A DNA stretch of 44,369 nt from a virus, in the IMG/VR virus record IMGVR_UViG_3300043464_001103, positions 1 through 44,369 of that record. The stretch is one strand, 5' to 3'. The notes beneath the pieces were generated by a model. That model did not search any database and was not told the origin of the DNA. It saw nothing but the letters and a program-made list of their open reading frames with translations. The position numbers and the translations under genes are program-made. Positions within the stretch are counted from its first letter, which is position 1. Each line of letters begins with the position of its first letter. Positions 31,695 to 39,571 of this stretch are shown one piece after another.

Positions 31695-33066
31695 TGCGCA
31701 GTGCCTCCAACATGGTGAGTGCGTTGAGTAGCTTTGCCTCGTTGTCCGCTTTGCTCTCCACCACCGAGGCTACCACCTCGTCGACGGTGTCAGGGATGAT
31801 GAGACGGTAGACCATCACCTGCTTGGTCTGCCCCCTGCGTGCGAGTCGGCAGATCATTTGCTCGTAGTCCTCCCGGCTGTAAGTGAGGGTTGTCCAGACG
31901 AGCGTGCTGCCCCCGTGTTGCAAGTTTAGACCGTGCCCAACGCTCTTGGGGTGAGCGACCAGCACTGGCACCTTCCCGGCATTCCATCGGTCCTTGAGCG
32001 CAGCCTGCTGCGTGGGCGTGGTGGCGTCACGGAAAAACTCTGCTTGGGGGAATGCCTTGCGCAGCCTGTCCTGCTCATGCTGGAAGTTGACGGCAACGAG
32101 GACAGGACCATCTGCCTTCGCCACGATCCGGCGCAGAGCATCGACCTTGAGGGTGTGGATGACATGCACTGCCTTCTCCTCATCGTAGCTCGCACCACTA
32201 GTGAACTGGAGCAGCTTGCTCACAAGGGCAGCGGCAGTGGCAGCAGTGATCTCACCTCCCTCTTTGAGTTGCAGGATGAGAGTTTTCTCGAAGTCGCGGT
32301 ATTGCTCGGTGAGGTCATCACCCATCGGTATCTCCACGTCCTCGACAATGGGGTCTGGGATGTCCACCCAATCCTTTGATCGCAGGGTGAGGGTGATGTC
32401 GGAGATGCGCTCTTCGATGGTGTTGCGTGCCCCCTCTCGCACCTCCCACTTGTAGCCCATGTAATCCGCCTTGGAGAAGTAGGTATCCCGATAGAGCATG
32501 AACGCCTTGCCCAGCCTTACTCCATCGTCCACCAGTCGCACCTGGGCGAACAGGTCAAGCTCACTGTTGGGCATTGGGGTTCCGGTGAGACCCCACACCC
32601 GAGGGGGACGTGGGACTTTGGTGCGGAATCGATTAATGCGTTTGGAGGAGGGGTTCTTAGCCTTTGTCAGTTCATCAAAAATGCACACGTCATACGGCAG
32701 GGTTCCCCCACGGGCAGCGACGAGGTTACTCACCACATGCAGTGATTCGTAGTTGATGGTGTAGATGTCCGCTTTGCCGTCCAGGAATGCTTCTTTGCCT
32801 GCCGGGGTGCGGAGGTTGGCAACCTTCATCCACCGGAACTCCTCCCAATCCCTGACCTCCTCCGGCCATGTGAGGTTAGCCACACGGTTGGGTGCGACGA
32901 CGAGACAACCCTCAGCCTCCAACTCAGTGAACAGGGTCCGCAGGGCAGAGAGGCAGGATGCCGTCTTGCCGATGCCCATGCCGACGAACAGCAGCGCATG
33001 GGGGCAGCGCATCAGGTGCGCGTGGGCGAGGACTTGGGGTGTGTCAGGTGTGAAGGATCGGATCAT
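31684..33066 (-). CDS. SNF2-like superfamily 2 helicase/ATPase
   Basis: This 460-residue DNA-dependent ATPase probably remodels or unwinds phage DNA during replication or recombination. Walker A is at residues about 29-35 (GMGIGKT), motif II around 130 (FDELTK), motif III is LTGTPMPNS, and motifs V and VI lie near the C-terminus (VGHGLNLQHGG and ICRLARRGQTKQ). It belongs to the short phage SNF2 family commonly coded beside VRR-NUC nucleases. The start at 33066 overlaps the VRR-NUC stop and has a GGAGGTG Shine-Dalgarno. Confidence 0.88.
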   Translation of the reverse strand: MIRSFTPDTPQVLAHAHLMRCPHALLFVGMGIGKTASCLSALRTLFTELEAEGCLVVAPNRVANLTWPEEVRDWEEFRWMKVANLRTPAGKEAFLDGKADIYTINYESLHVVSNLVAARGGTLPYDVCIFDELTKAKNPSSKRINRFRTKVPRPPRVWGLTGTPMPNSELDLFAQVRLVDDGVRLGKAFMLYRDTYFSKADYMGYKWEVREGARNTIEERISDITLTLRSKDWVDIPDPIVEDVEIPMGDDLTEQYRDFEKTLILQLKEGGEITAATAAALVSKLLQFTSGASYDEEKAVHVIHTLKVDALRRIVAKADGPVLVAVNFQHEQDRLRKAFPQAEFFRDATTPTQQAALKDRWNAGKVPVLVAHPKSVGHGLNLQHGGSTLVWTTLTYSREDYEQMICRLARRGQTKQVMVYRLIIPDTVDEVVASVVESKADNEAKLLNALTMLEALRNGG

Positions 33067-33353
33067 GGCACCTCCTTCATGGTGTCAACCAACGTCTTAC
33101 CCAACTCAACCGAGCGGACGACATACACCAACTTGTGATGCTTGCGTAGTCGGTTGATCCACATCTGCTGCAATGGGGAGATGACACCCTTCTCGGTCTT
33201 GAACTCAACGAACATCACCTTGCCAAGCTCATTGATGAAGATGCGATCTGGCACACCCCGGCAACCGGGGGAGACGAATTTGAATACGAGGTATCCCTGC
33301 TTCTTGGCGTAGGCGCAGACTGCCCGTTCGATGGATGACTCAAGGGCACTCAT
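33063..33353 (-). CDS. VRR-NUC domain nuclease
   Basis: At 96 residues it is a minimal VRR-NUC protein of the PD-(D/E)XK superfamily. Residues 34-36 carry the Val-Pro-Asp (CRGVPDRIFI), residues 50-52 are Glu-Phe-Lys (FVEFKTEKGVISP), and Gln62 follows, which together form the expected active site. Such stand-alone proteins act as structure-specific (Holliday junction or flap) nucleases in phage replication modules. It is flanked by SNF2 helicase and a small protein gene, with ATGA-type overlaps on both sides. Confidence 0.88.
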   Translation of the reverse strand: MSALESSIERAVCAYAKKQGYLVFKFVSPGCRGVPDRIFINELGKVMFVEFKTEKGVISPLQQMWINRLRKHHKLVYVVRSVELGKTLVDTMKEVP

Positions 33354-33538
33354 AGCCTGTATTCCTTCCTCAGTTGTTGACGGTATTTGGTCACAGCAGC
33401 AGAGGCTAACCTCCGCTTCACATAGCCACGGTTGAATGTGTGGGACTCGCACCACAGTGCATCCTGCAACTCCTGCAAGGTGGCACGCTTCACCCACGGA
33501 CGCAGGGTTGCCCAGCTTTTGAAATTTGGTGTGCTCAT
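33350..33538 (-). CDS. Hypothetical basic protein (62 aa)
   Basis: The start at 33538 overlaps the polymerase stop (ATGA); an extra in-frame Met 4 codons upstream lies inside the polymerase gene. The product is basic (MSTPNFKSWATLRPWVKRA and ending RQQLRKEYRL), predicted helical, and might bind nucleic acid. It is sandwiched between DNA polymerase and VRR-NUC genes with overlaps to both, so it belongs to the replication operon. No family is recognised. Confidence 0.6.
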   Translation of the reverse strand: MSTPNFKSWATLRPWVKRATLQELQDALWCESHTFNRGYVKRRLASAAVTKYRQQLRKEYRL

Positions 33539-35541
33539 TTTCTGTACCAAGGTATTGTTTCTCCTTCTGCGACAAGCGGCAACCCCTCAGCCCATGCAGG
33601 CATGTCGGTGAGGCACTTGATAAAGTGTTCAAGGGTGTGAGCACTGCCACGGGTGGTGCGCACTGCCTCATCGTGGACGAGCATGATGATGTCATGCCCA
33701 GCCTTGGTTGCGTTGATCGCACCAACCCCCATGCAGTCGGCAGCGACACCCTGCGTGACGTTCTCCACCAACTTGCCACCATACGTCTCAATGCGTCCCC
33801 AGATCGCCTTGCCGGGGACCTGCCCGTAGAAGGTGATGCGGTCTCCAGTGAGGTGCGGTTCTGGGAATGAGAGGTGCCTGCCACTGGGGAGGCGGATCAT
33901 CAGGAACCGAGTCCCGGCAGTGGTCATGCAGAACACAGTCAGGTGCTTGCCCACTTTGATCTTCTGCCCCGGTGAGTTGATCGCTCGTTTGCACGCACCC
34001 TCCAACTTATACCACAGACCCACCACCTCCTTGTGCGTCTCTCTGAATGTGCCCACTGCCAACTCAGCCACCTCTGCACTCACCTCCTGCCCGTAACTCT
34101 CACAGGTGCCAATAAACTTGTTTGCCCCCATACCATAGCCACACCCGAGCACTGTCTGCTTGCCCACGAACCGTTGGTCCTTGGTGATGTGCGCCACCGT
34201 GGTGCGGAAGATTTTCGCAGCCATGATCTTGTAGCGGTCAATGCCCTGCCGGAACTCCTCCAACGCATCCTCCTGCCCCGCCAACCAGCACACGATCCGT
34301 GCCTCAATCGCAGCGTAGTCTACCGAGTCCAGTGGCTCCTCGCCATCGTTGATGAAATGGCGGATGCAGGTTGCGAGAGTTTGCAGGATCGGACCATGCA
34401 CCAGTTCGAGTGCATCCCTGCTTGCCCCACTGCGCAGCATGGCGAACGCATCCTCACTGTCCTTGGTGCTGCGCTTGAGGTTCTGCTGCTGCACCAACTT
34501 GCTACTCCATCTGCCCGTGGTGGCACCGTGGTAGAACAGGGTGCCACGGATGCGGGAGTCCTCGGGGTCTGCAAGCAGCAGCATGGACTTCACTTTCTTC
34601 ACTGCCGCAAAGGAGACTGCTTGCCTAATCTGGAGTGCCTTATAAGCAATCTCGTCCAACCCGTTCATGTTGTCTGGTTCCCAATCTTCAATCTCGTCTG
34701 CCAGTGTGGTGGACACCACATTGGTGCCCTTGTAGCCATGCTCCCGCAACCAGGGCAGAAGCACCTTGGTCTGTGTGGGTGCAAACCCTGTGAGCTTGAT
34801 GAACTCCTCATGCGCCTCTGCCGTCACCTCGTCGATCATCGCCTCTGCCCTGCGTAGGGTGGGCACATCGACGGGGAACCCTCGGTCATTGATAATGAGG
34901 TCATGGACAAACACCTCATGGGGCAACCCCGCGGCATCGAACAGGTGCAGTGCCTTCTCCACCTGCATCTCCACCTTCACGTCCTGCACGCAGTATTCGC
35001 ACAGTGCCTTGAACCGCACAGGGTCCATCGCTGGTGTGCGTCTCCACGTCTCGGTGTGGTCCTTGTCAGGCTTTTGCGGGATGCACAACTTCTGGATCAA
35101 CCCCTTGCCCTTGGTGTCCTTCTGCTGGGTCAACCCGAGGTAGGCTGCGCACTTCTCAAGCGAGTGAGGGATGCACGCACGTCTTGCCATCGCTGCTGTG
35201 CATCGCATCTGCTCGGGCTTGAGGCTTTGTAGCCCAACGCTCTTTGGCATTGTGTAGTTCCAGATTGCATACTCAAATGGGGCGTTGTGTGCATACACCA
35301 CTGCGTCCTCATCCTCGCTCATATCCCACAGCATGTCCCACGCCTCGGACTGCTCAATAGGGTCAACCCAACTCACCCGATCTGCCCATACCCCCGGCAC
35401 CCACAGCAGGGGTTCCCGATCCTCCCGTGAGATGGCGAGGCAGAGAATCTGCGTGGAGGGATGGCGGGCGTAACCGAACGTGCCCACCTTGCGGATGTCC
35501 GCTTCGCTAAAAGTTTCGAAGTCGATGTGGTACTTGCTCAC
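33535..35541 (-). CDS. DNA polymerase, family A with 3'-5' exonuclease
   Basis: It is the phage replicative polymerase. The N-terminus has an Exo I motif (Asp7 and Glu9 in HIDFETF). The polymerase domain has motif A near residue 407 (DYAAIEARI in place of DYSQIELR, a variant frequent in phages), motif B around 445-463 (with KQTVLGCGYGMG), and motif C near 620 (LVHDEA). Length 668 is normal for a phage Pol I-type enzyme without a 5'-3' exonuclease. A GTG start overlaps the upstream stop (GTGA). It clusters with primase-helicase, ssDNA-binding protein and nucleases as in other phage replication modules. Confidence 0.93.
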   Translation of the reverse strand: MSKYHIDFETFSEADIRKVGTFGYARHPSTQILCLAISREDREPLLWVPGVWADRVSWVDPIEQSEAWDMLWDMSEDEDAVVYAHNAPFEYAIWNYTMPKSVGLQSLKPEQMRCTAAMARRACIPHSLEKCAAYLGLTQQKDTKGKGLIQKLCIPQKPDKDHTETWRRTPAMDPVRFKALCEYCVQDVKVEMQVEKALHLFDAAGLPHEVFVHDLIINDRGFPVDVPTLRRAEAMIDEVTAEAHEEFIKLTGFAPTQTKVLLPWLREHGYKGTNVVSTTLADEIEDWEPDNMNGLDEIAYKALQIRQAVSFAAVKKVKSMLLLADPEDSRIRGTLFYHGATTGRWSSKLVQQQNLKRSTKDSEDAFAMLRSGASRDALELVHGPILQTLATCIRHFINDGEEPLDSVDYAAIEARIVCWLAGQEDALEEFRQGIDRYKIMAAKIFRTTVAHITKDQRFVGKQTVLGCGYGMGANKFIGTCESYGQEVSAEVAELAVGTFRETHKEVVGLWYKLEGACKRAINSPGQKIKVGKHLTVFCMTTAGTRFLMIRLPSGRHLSFPEPHLTGDRITFYGQVPGKAIWGRIETYGGKLVENVTQGVAADCMGVGAINATKAGHDIIMLVHDEAVRTTRGSAHTLEHFIKCLTDMPAWAEGLPLVAEGETIPWYRK

Positions 35542-35735
35542 CCCTCCACCCCCTTAAAGCGTTTGATGGCTCTGCGTGCAACGAGCACGGGGATGCACCC
35601 CGGTGTGTAGGCGATGGTGCCCAATGCGTCTGCGAGGTGCTGTGCTACTGCCTCAGCCCTGCGTTCGCGCAGCACAAATTCCTTGAGCACGGGTGCCCAA
35701 GCCCAGCGGGTGATGTATCGGATAAGTCGTCTCAT
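35538..35735 (-). CDS. Hypothetical basic protein (65 aa)
   Basis: The gene lies between the tRNA-like gene and the polymerase, overlapping the latter by 4 nt (GTGA). The product is basic and helical (MRRLIRYITRWAWAPVLKE and onward), with an Ala-rich middle and a positively charged end (ARRAIKRFKGVEG). The start has the CATCACCATG context typical of this region. It could be an accessory protein of the polymerase or bind RNA; there is no direct evidence. Confidence 0.6.
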   Translation of the reverse strand: MRRLIRYITRWAWAPVLKEFVLRERRAEAVAQHLADALGTIAYTPGCIPVLVARRAIKRFKGVEG

Positions 35736-35744
35736 GGTGATGTA

Positions 35745-35845
35745 GGTGGTAATCTTTTGAGCGTGGCAGGAATCGAACCTGCGACTATTGCGGTGTTTAT
35801 TCGCGCTACCTTACCATTCGGTCACACGCTCAAAAGATTGCCACC
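35745..35845. repeat. Extended inverted repeat enclosing the tRNA-like gene
   Basis: Beyond the 7-bp acceptor stem the flanks pair for 8 more bp (AATCTTTT with AAAAGATT), then one mismatched position (35750/35840), then 5 more bp (GGTGG with CCACC). That gives 20 paired positions of 21 around the tRNA. Neither side continues into a T-run that would mark a simple terminator. Confidence 0.85.
35759..35831 (-). tRNA. tRNA-like gene, anticodon uncertain (AAA by position)
   Basis: It is a 73-nt cloverleaf: a 7-bp acceptor stem (GAGCGTG/CACGCTC), U8, a 3-bp D stem (ACC/GGT) with a GG-containing D loop, and a perfect T arm (GCAGG-TTCGATT-CCTGC). No CCA is encoded. The anticodon stem is poor: only the middle three pairs form, with C-A and A-C mismatches at positions 27-43 and 31-39. 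The loop ATAAACA puts T at position 33 and AAA at 34-36, which would read Phe UUU with an unusual unpaired-type A34. It may be a decayed tRNA or a tRNA-like structure with another use. Confidence 0.7.
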
Positions 35846-35872
35846 CCTCCTGTGAGGGGCAGCGGGGGAGGA

Positions 35873-36433
35873 CTAGCCAAGGTCGTCCTCGTCGTCGTCT
35901 TCGAGAGTGGTGAACTCCTCTTCCGCACGAACGGATGGTTTGCCTCCGAACGCTTCACCATCCTTGACGAACTGGACTGCGAGCAGTTCTGCAATCACCT
36001 GCTTGCCACCCTTGGGGTGCTCAGATGCCCACAGGCGCAGTGTGCAGTTCACGAAGCACCCAGCGTAAGGCTTGCCGTCCTCAGCAGCGAGGGGGCGCAG
36101 GTCCTTGTCCACCACCACGGGGCGACGACTGGAGTTGGATGCCACGTACATGTGGTCCTCATCGTAACCGTCATACTCCTTGAGGGAGGCATCCTTTAGG
36201 CACTTCTTCAGACCCTTGGGGATGCCCAAAGGCCACTTCGCCTTCGCCACTTTCTCAATCACCGATTCGATGAGAGCGATCTGCTTTGCATCGGTGTCGT
36301 TGTGCAGCATGAAGTTGGCTGAGAACCTTGGTTCCTTGCCCTCTTCAATTGCCTTAGGTGTGAACAGAACTGGGAAGCTCAGTCGCACATTCTTCAACCG
36401 CACTTTGGCGGGGTCCTCAATCGGTTTGCTCAT
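35873..36433 (-). CDS. DUF2815-family ssDNA-binding protein
   Basis: It is probably the phage single-stranded-DNA binding protein of the replication module. The 186-residue product has the DUF2815 pattern: VRLKNVRLSFPVLFTPKA, then FSANFMLHNDTDAKQ, then DEDHMYVASNSSRRPVV and VNCTLRLWA. It ends in a strongly acidic tail (LEDDDEDDLG), as in T7 gp2.5 and bacterial SSB, where such tails dock replication partners. The start at 36433 has an A/C-rich leader. It sits beside the DUF2800-like nuclease gene, as in known phages. Confidence 0.85.
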   Translation of the reverse strand: MSKPIEDPAKVRLKNVRLSFPVLFTPKAIEEGKEPRFSANFMLHNDTDAKQIALIESVIEKVAKAKWPLGIPKGLKKCLKDASLKEYDGYDEDHMYVASNSSRRPVVVDKDLRPLAAEDGKPYAGCFVNCTLRLWASEHPKGGKQVIAELLAVQFVKDGEAFGGKPSVRAEEEFTTLEDDDEDDLG

Positions 36434-36486
36434 GTTATTTGGTCTCTATGGGTTTGGGTTGTGTGCCTGCTATCAGGCAAAATAGG

Positions 36487-36756
36487 TTACAGTTGATTGC
36501 GGGTGTGCATCAAACGCACTTTTTGGATCATGCCACATACCCGTGTGGAGGCTTGGGCAAGCTCGCTTTCAAGCTTGCAGTTGACCAGGGTTTTTGGTGT
36601 GTCATCCTCCAACTCGGGGATGCCTGATAGGATGGGTGAAAGCCCATCTTCGAGTATGGTCAAAACCTCAGCCAACTCAGAAAGGTTGGTGTGAAGTTGA
36701 ACCATTCGATCCTGAATAGGATGTGCGATTTCAGATGTCATTGCGTTTCCAGTCAT
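36487..36756 (-). CDS. Hypothetical helical protein (89 aa)
   Basis: The start at ATG 36756 is chosen for the ACACCATG context; a GTG at 36792 overlapping the preceding stop would add 12 residues. The product (MTGNAMTSEIAHPIQDRMV) is helical, with a central acidic patch and Cys residues, and ends KVRLMHTRNQL. It lies between nuclease and ssDNA-binding protein genes, which suggests a recombination accessory, but no family is recognised. Confidence 0.6.
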   Translation of the reverse strand: MTGNAMTSEIAHPIQDRMVQLHTNLSELAEVLTILEDGLSPILSGIPELEDDTPKTLVNCKLESELAQASTRVCGMIQKVRLMHTRNQL

Positions 36757-36788
36757 GGTGTATTTGTGTTTGGTGTTGCGCTGTGACT

Positions 36789-38030
36789 TCACAGCAAATC
36801 TTCTGCGTCGAGGTCACTGAACTCGCTCAGTGCGTCGACTGGTTGCCACTCAGGACGAGGGTCATCGCTCATGGCGAGGATAGGCTTGCCGGGGGTGCGG
36901 ACTGCGAGGGCAAGCACCTTGTCCCTGTCCTTCTTCTTCACCCCTGCTGCCTTCATCTTCTCCTCTAAGGCGAATGGGGATAGGAGGGTAGGTTCCATCG
37001 TCTCATAGACATCAAGCCCAAGGGGGGCAACACGCTCCAACTGCAATGCTGGCACACTCCAAATCCTCGTCCCCCGTCCCTCAACCAACTTGGTCCCCGG
37101 CACAGGGTTGCCCGCCTTCGCCCGCTTCTCTGCATACTCCTCCACTTGATCCATCCACTTGCGCACAGAGGGGATGTGGGCAAGCACCTGCGCCATGTTC
37201 TCATCGGTGATCTGCTCGGGCGGGGTGGGTGTGATCGGTTCAGCCTTGGTCATCCTGCGCACCACGGGCATCCCGGTGACGATCTGCTCTGCCCGTGCAT
37301 CACACCATGCAGCAGCAGGGCACCAACGGCAGGTGGCATCGGAGGGGACAAACTTGAGCAGATGGGTGGCACGCTCTTGGATGAGGTGCGCGGGGACTGC
37401 GATGTCCCGCTCGGTGAAGAGGCGCAGGTGGTCCCAGGTAGTCTCCCATACCGAGGCAGGACCCTCACCCTCCTCCTTGCGGCATCGGGGTTGGTAGATG
37501 TGCATGATGACCTTGGTGGTGCCAGTCACCCAGCCTGTGAGGTCATACTCTTCGAGGGCGGATCGGGCGTAGATGCTCATCTGCTTGTTCTCCTCAGCAT
37601 AGACCTTCACACCCTTGCCATACTTGTAGTCCACCACATGAATGGTGTTGTGCTCGGGCAGCATGAGCAGGTAGTCCACATGCCCATTGTCCTCGGGCAA
37701 GTAGAATAGAGGCACGCTGAGTTCCACCCCCCTCACGTCGATCAACCCCTGTGGATGGAGTGATGCGCAGTAACGCTTATATGCGTTGCCGTAGTCCAGC
37801 ATCTCCCGAGTCGCATCATTGAGCGCAGCAGGCAACTTCTGCCCACGCATGAAGCAATCAGCAACCTCATGCCCCTTGGTCCCCTCAATGGAGAACACAG
37901 AGTCCTCCCGCACCACACGATCCTCGTTCTCCTCAAGGTAGATCGGGGATGCAGTGCAGACGGTCCAGACCGAGGCACCCGATGGGGCGAGTCTGGAGTG
38001 TTTGCGTTGAGCGTGTTGTGGTTGTGTCAT
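36789..38030 (-). CDS. RecB-like PD-(D/E)XK nuclease (DUF2800-like)
   Basis: It is a 413-residue nuclease probably processing DNA ends in recombination. The core runs from KGHEVAD (about residue 52), through GHVDYLLML (Asp119) and HVVDYKYGKGVKV (Asp134 and Lys136), to the downstream Gln150 in ENKQMSIYA, as in RecB/Cas4-type enzymes. A Cys cluster (ATCRWCPAAAWCDAR) near residue 230 might coordinate metal. The start at 38030 is chosen because longer in-frame extensions run through the hairpins and the neighbouring gene. It ends SDLDAEDLL, another acidic tail. Confidence 0.8.
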   Translation of the reverse strand: MTQPQHAQRKHSRLAPSGASVWTVCTASPIYLEENEDRVVREDSVFSIEGTKGHEVADCFMRGQKLPAALNDATREMLDYGNAYKRYCASLHPQGLIDVRGVELSVPLFYLPEDNGHVDYLLMLPEHNTIHVVDYKYGKGVKVYAEENKQMSIYARSALEEYDLTGWVTGTTKVIMHIYQPRCRKEEGEGPASVWETTWDHLRLFTERDIAVPAHLIQERATHLLKFVPSDATCRWCPAAAWCDARAEQIVTGMPVVRRMTKAEPITPTPPEQITDENMAQVLAHIPSVRKWMDQVEEYAEKRAKAGNPVPGTKLVEGRGTRIWSVPALQLERVAPLGLDVYETMEPTLLSPFALEEKMKAAGVKKKDRDKVLALAVRTPGKPILAMSDDPRPEWQPVDALSEFSDLDAEDLL

Positions 38031-38100
38031 AAGGCAGTTGCAATACCCCCGCAGGGGGACTGGAATTGCCCCACGGGGTTGCCCCCGTGAGACTGTTGGG
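38031..38100 (-). promoter_or_regulatory. Tandem hairpins between the 124-aa gene and nuclease gene
   Basis: Read leftward, CACGGGG-loop-CCCCGTG (38072-38089) is followed by CCCCC-TGC-GGGGG (38046-38058) and then the ATG at 38030. There is no U-run. The arrangement mirrors the hairpin leaders at 1071, 1784 and 2621, although the loop sequences differ. Confidence 0.5.
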
Positions 38101-38475
38101 CTAGCTGAGGTCTTCCTCCTCCAGCTTGGCAATGTCGGCTTTGAACTCTGGCAGTTTCTCGTCTGCGAGTTCCGCCAATTTAGCGACACCGTGAGCGGCG
38201 AGCACCTTCTTGGCTGCGTCCTTGCGTCCGCTCTCAACGAGTGCGGTGATGCTGGCTTTGCACTCGCTGCGCAGTGCCTCGAAGTCCACCTTCGGAGCTT
38301 CCTCCTTGGCGGGTGCGGGTTTGGTGCGGGTTGCCTTAGCAGCGGGTTTGGCGTTGTCAGTTTCAGCGACTTCCACCGTGGTGACGGCAACAGGAGCAGC
38401 ACCGTTGCCATGTTTGGCAGCAATGAGTTCGAGTGCGACGACGAGGCGGGTTAGCAGATCAATGATCGGTTGCAT
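38101..38475 (-). CDS. Ala/Lys-rich phage protein (124 aa)
   Basis: The start is placed at MQPIIDLLTRLVVALELIA (38475), which has an A-rich leader; an ATG at 38517 is also possible. After a helical start it has an Ala/Lys/Pro-rich linker (KPAAKATRTKPAPAKEEAP), then a helical C-terminal unit (ITALVESGRKDAAKKVLAA, then HGVAKLAELADEKLPEF). Proteins with that C-terminal unit accompany recombination genes in many phages; their role is unclear. The end is AKLEEEDLS, an acidic tail variant. Confidence 0.65.
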   Translation of the reverse strand: MQPIIDLLTRLVVALELIAAKHGNGAAPVAVTTVEVAETDNAKPAAKATRTKPAPAKEEAPKVDFEALRSECKASITALVESGRKDAAKKVLAAHGVAKLAELADEKLPEFKADIAKLEEEDLS

Positions 38476-38542
38476 TGTATTTTTGGTTTTGGGTTGTTGA
38501 AGCAGGACTCCCTGCGTGTTCATCACCATTTCACTTTCTGAA

Positions 38543-39571
38543 TTAAACGTCAAGTGATTTGGTGAAAATTTTTGTTTCTTCTGTGAACGCAGTGATGAAC
38601 TCGGCTGCGACTTGGGGGACAATGGCGTTGCCGTAACCGCGCAAGCGCACCATTCTGGAGGGAACCCGAGTAGCCAACGGGAAAAATGCGGGTTCAGAAG
38701 GGATGCGTCTTTGCTTACCATCCAGGCAGGGGATGACCGAACATCCTGCCCAATCAGGAACATTGCCTGCCGAGAGACCTGGTCCAGCCTTTTTCTCGGT
38801 GTCCCATCCGGGTTCTTTGAGTTTTGCTTCTGACCGGGTGTGTCCTTGTGGTCCCTGCAATTGGGGGTTACCCACCCAGCGTGCATACAGGGTCCCGTCC
38901 CGCTCTTGGAACTCATATCCATCTTCGGTTGGACCTGGGCATGTGCATTCAACCCCAACCCCCCAACCTCCGTATTCACCTGCGCAGATTGGGCAGGTGG
39001 GTTGCTCCCGATCCTCATCCCATTCGGCATAGATGCATTCATCGGCATGGACAACCCGTTTCCACTCAGTAGCTTTTGTTGCACCCCAGTAGATTCGCTG
39101 CCGGATGTGCGGTGCCCCAACGCTGTGTGCTCCCAGAACAACAGACCCGCAGGTGTAACCCGCTTCTTCCAAGTCCGTTGATACTCCATCGAGCCACCCT
39201 GCCCCAACTGCGTTCGCAACCTGTTCGCCAAAGACGTGTTGAGGTCTGCACTCCTTGATGAGGTTAAAGAAGATGGGCCAAAGGTGCCGCTCGTCCTCGG
39301 TGCCGAGGTTGTTTCCGGCTGAGGAGAAGGGTTGGCAGGGGCAACTGCCCGTCCAGACGGGTGTGTCTGCGGGCCACCCAGCAAGTTGTAGAGCAAGAGA
39401 CCATCCGCCGATTCCGGCGAAGAAGTGGCATTGGGTGTATTTGGTGAGTTCATGTGGTTTGATTTCGGTGATTGATCGGGTGTCCACATCCCCATTCGGG
39501 ATGAGTCCACGGTTGATTAGTTCCTGCAACCAGGCTGCGACTTCGGGGTCAAATTCATTGTAGTAGTTCAT
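38543..39571 (-). CDS. C5 cytosine DNA methyltransferase
   Basis: It is a DNA cytosine-5 methyltransferase that probably protects phage DNA from host restriction. Motif I is at residues 51-56 (FAGIGG), the catalytic Pro-Cys-Gln at 78-80 (GSCPCQPFSSAG, Cys79), and further conserved blocks include HVFGEQVANAVG, HIRQRIYWG and the late RGYGNAIVPQVAAEF. A Cys-rich stretch (PICAG, then ECTCPGP) near residues 195-215 lies in the target-recognition area and may bind zinc. No cognate restriction enzyme gene is seen. The start overlaps the primase stop (ATGA). At 342 residues its length is normal. Confidence 0.93.
   Translation of the reverse strand: MNYYNEFDPEVAAWLQELINRGLIPNGDVDTRSITEIKPHELTKYTQCHFFAGIGGWSLALQLAGWPADTPVWTGSCPCQPFSSAGNNLGTEDERHLWPIFFNLIKECRPQHVFGEQVANAVGAGWLDGVSTDLEEAGYTCGSVVLGAHSVGAPHIRQRIYWGATKATEWKRVVHADECIYAEWDEDREQPTCPICAGEYGGWGVGVECTCPGPTEDGYEFQERDGTLYARWVGNPQLQGPQGHTRSEAKLKEPGWDTEKKAGPGLSAGNVPDWAGCSVIPCLDGKQRRIPSEPAFFPLATRVPSRMVRLRGYGNAIVPQVAAEFITAFTEETKIFTKSLDV

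Noticed and set aside
35759-35831. tRNA as a phage attachment site
   Set aside because: No integrase or excisionase is visible, so there is no support for integration.
36789-38423. Longer nuclease frame starting at 38423
   Set aside because: The extra N-terminal part overlaps the 124-residue gene in another frame and crosses the hairpins; the ATG at 38030 is better.
38101-39510. 469-codon frame covering the methyltransferase gene
   Set aside because: Most of it is the shadow of the methyltransferase coding strand; only the last 124 codons make a plausible protein.
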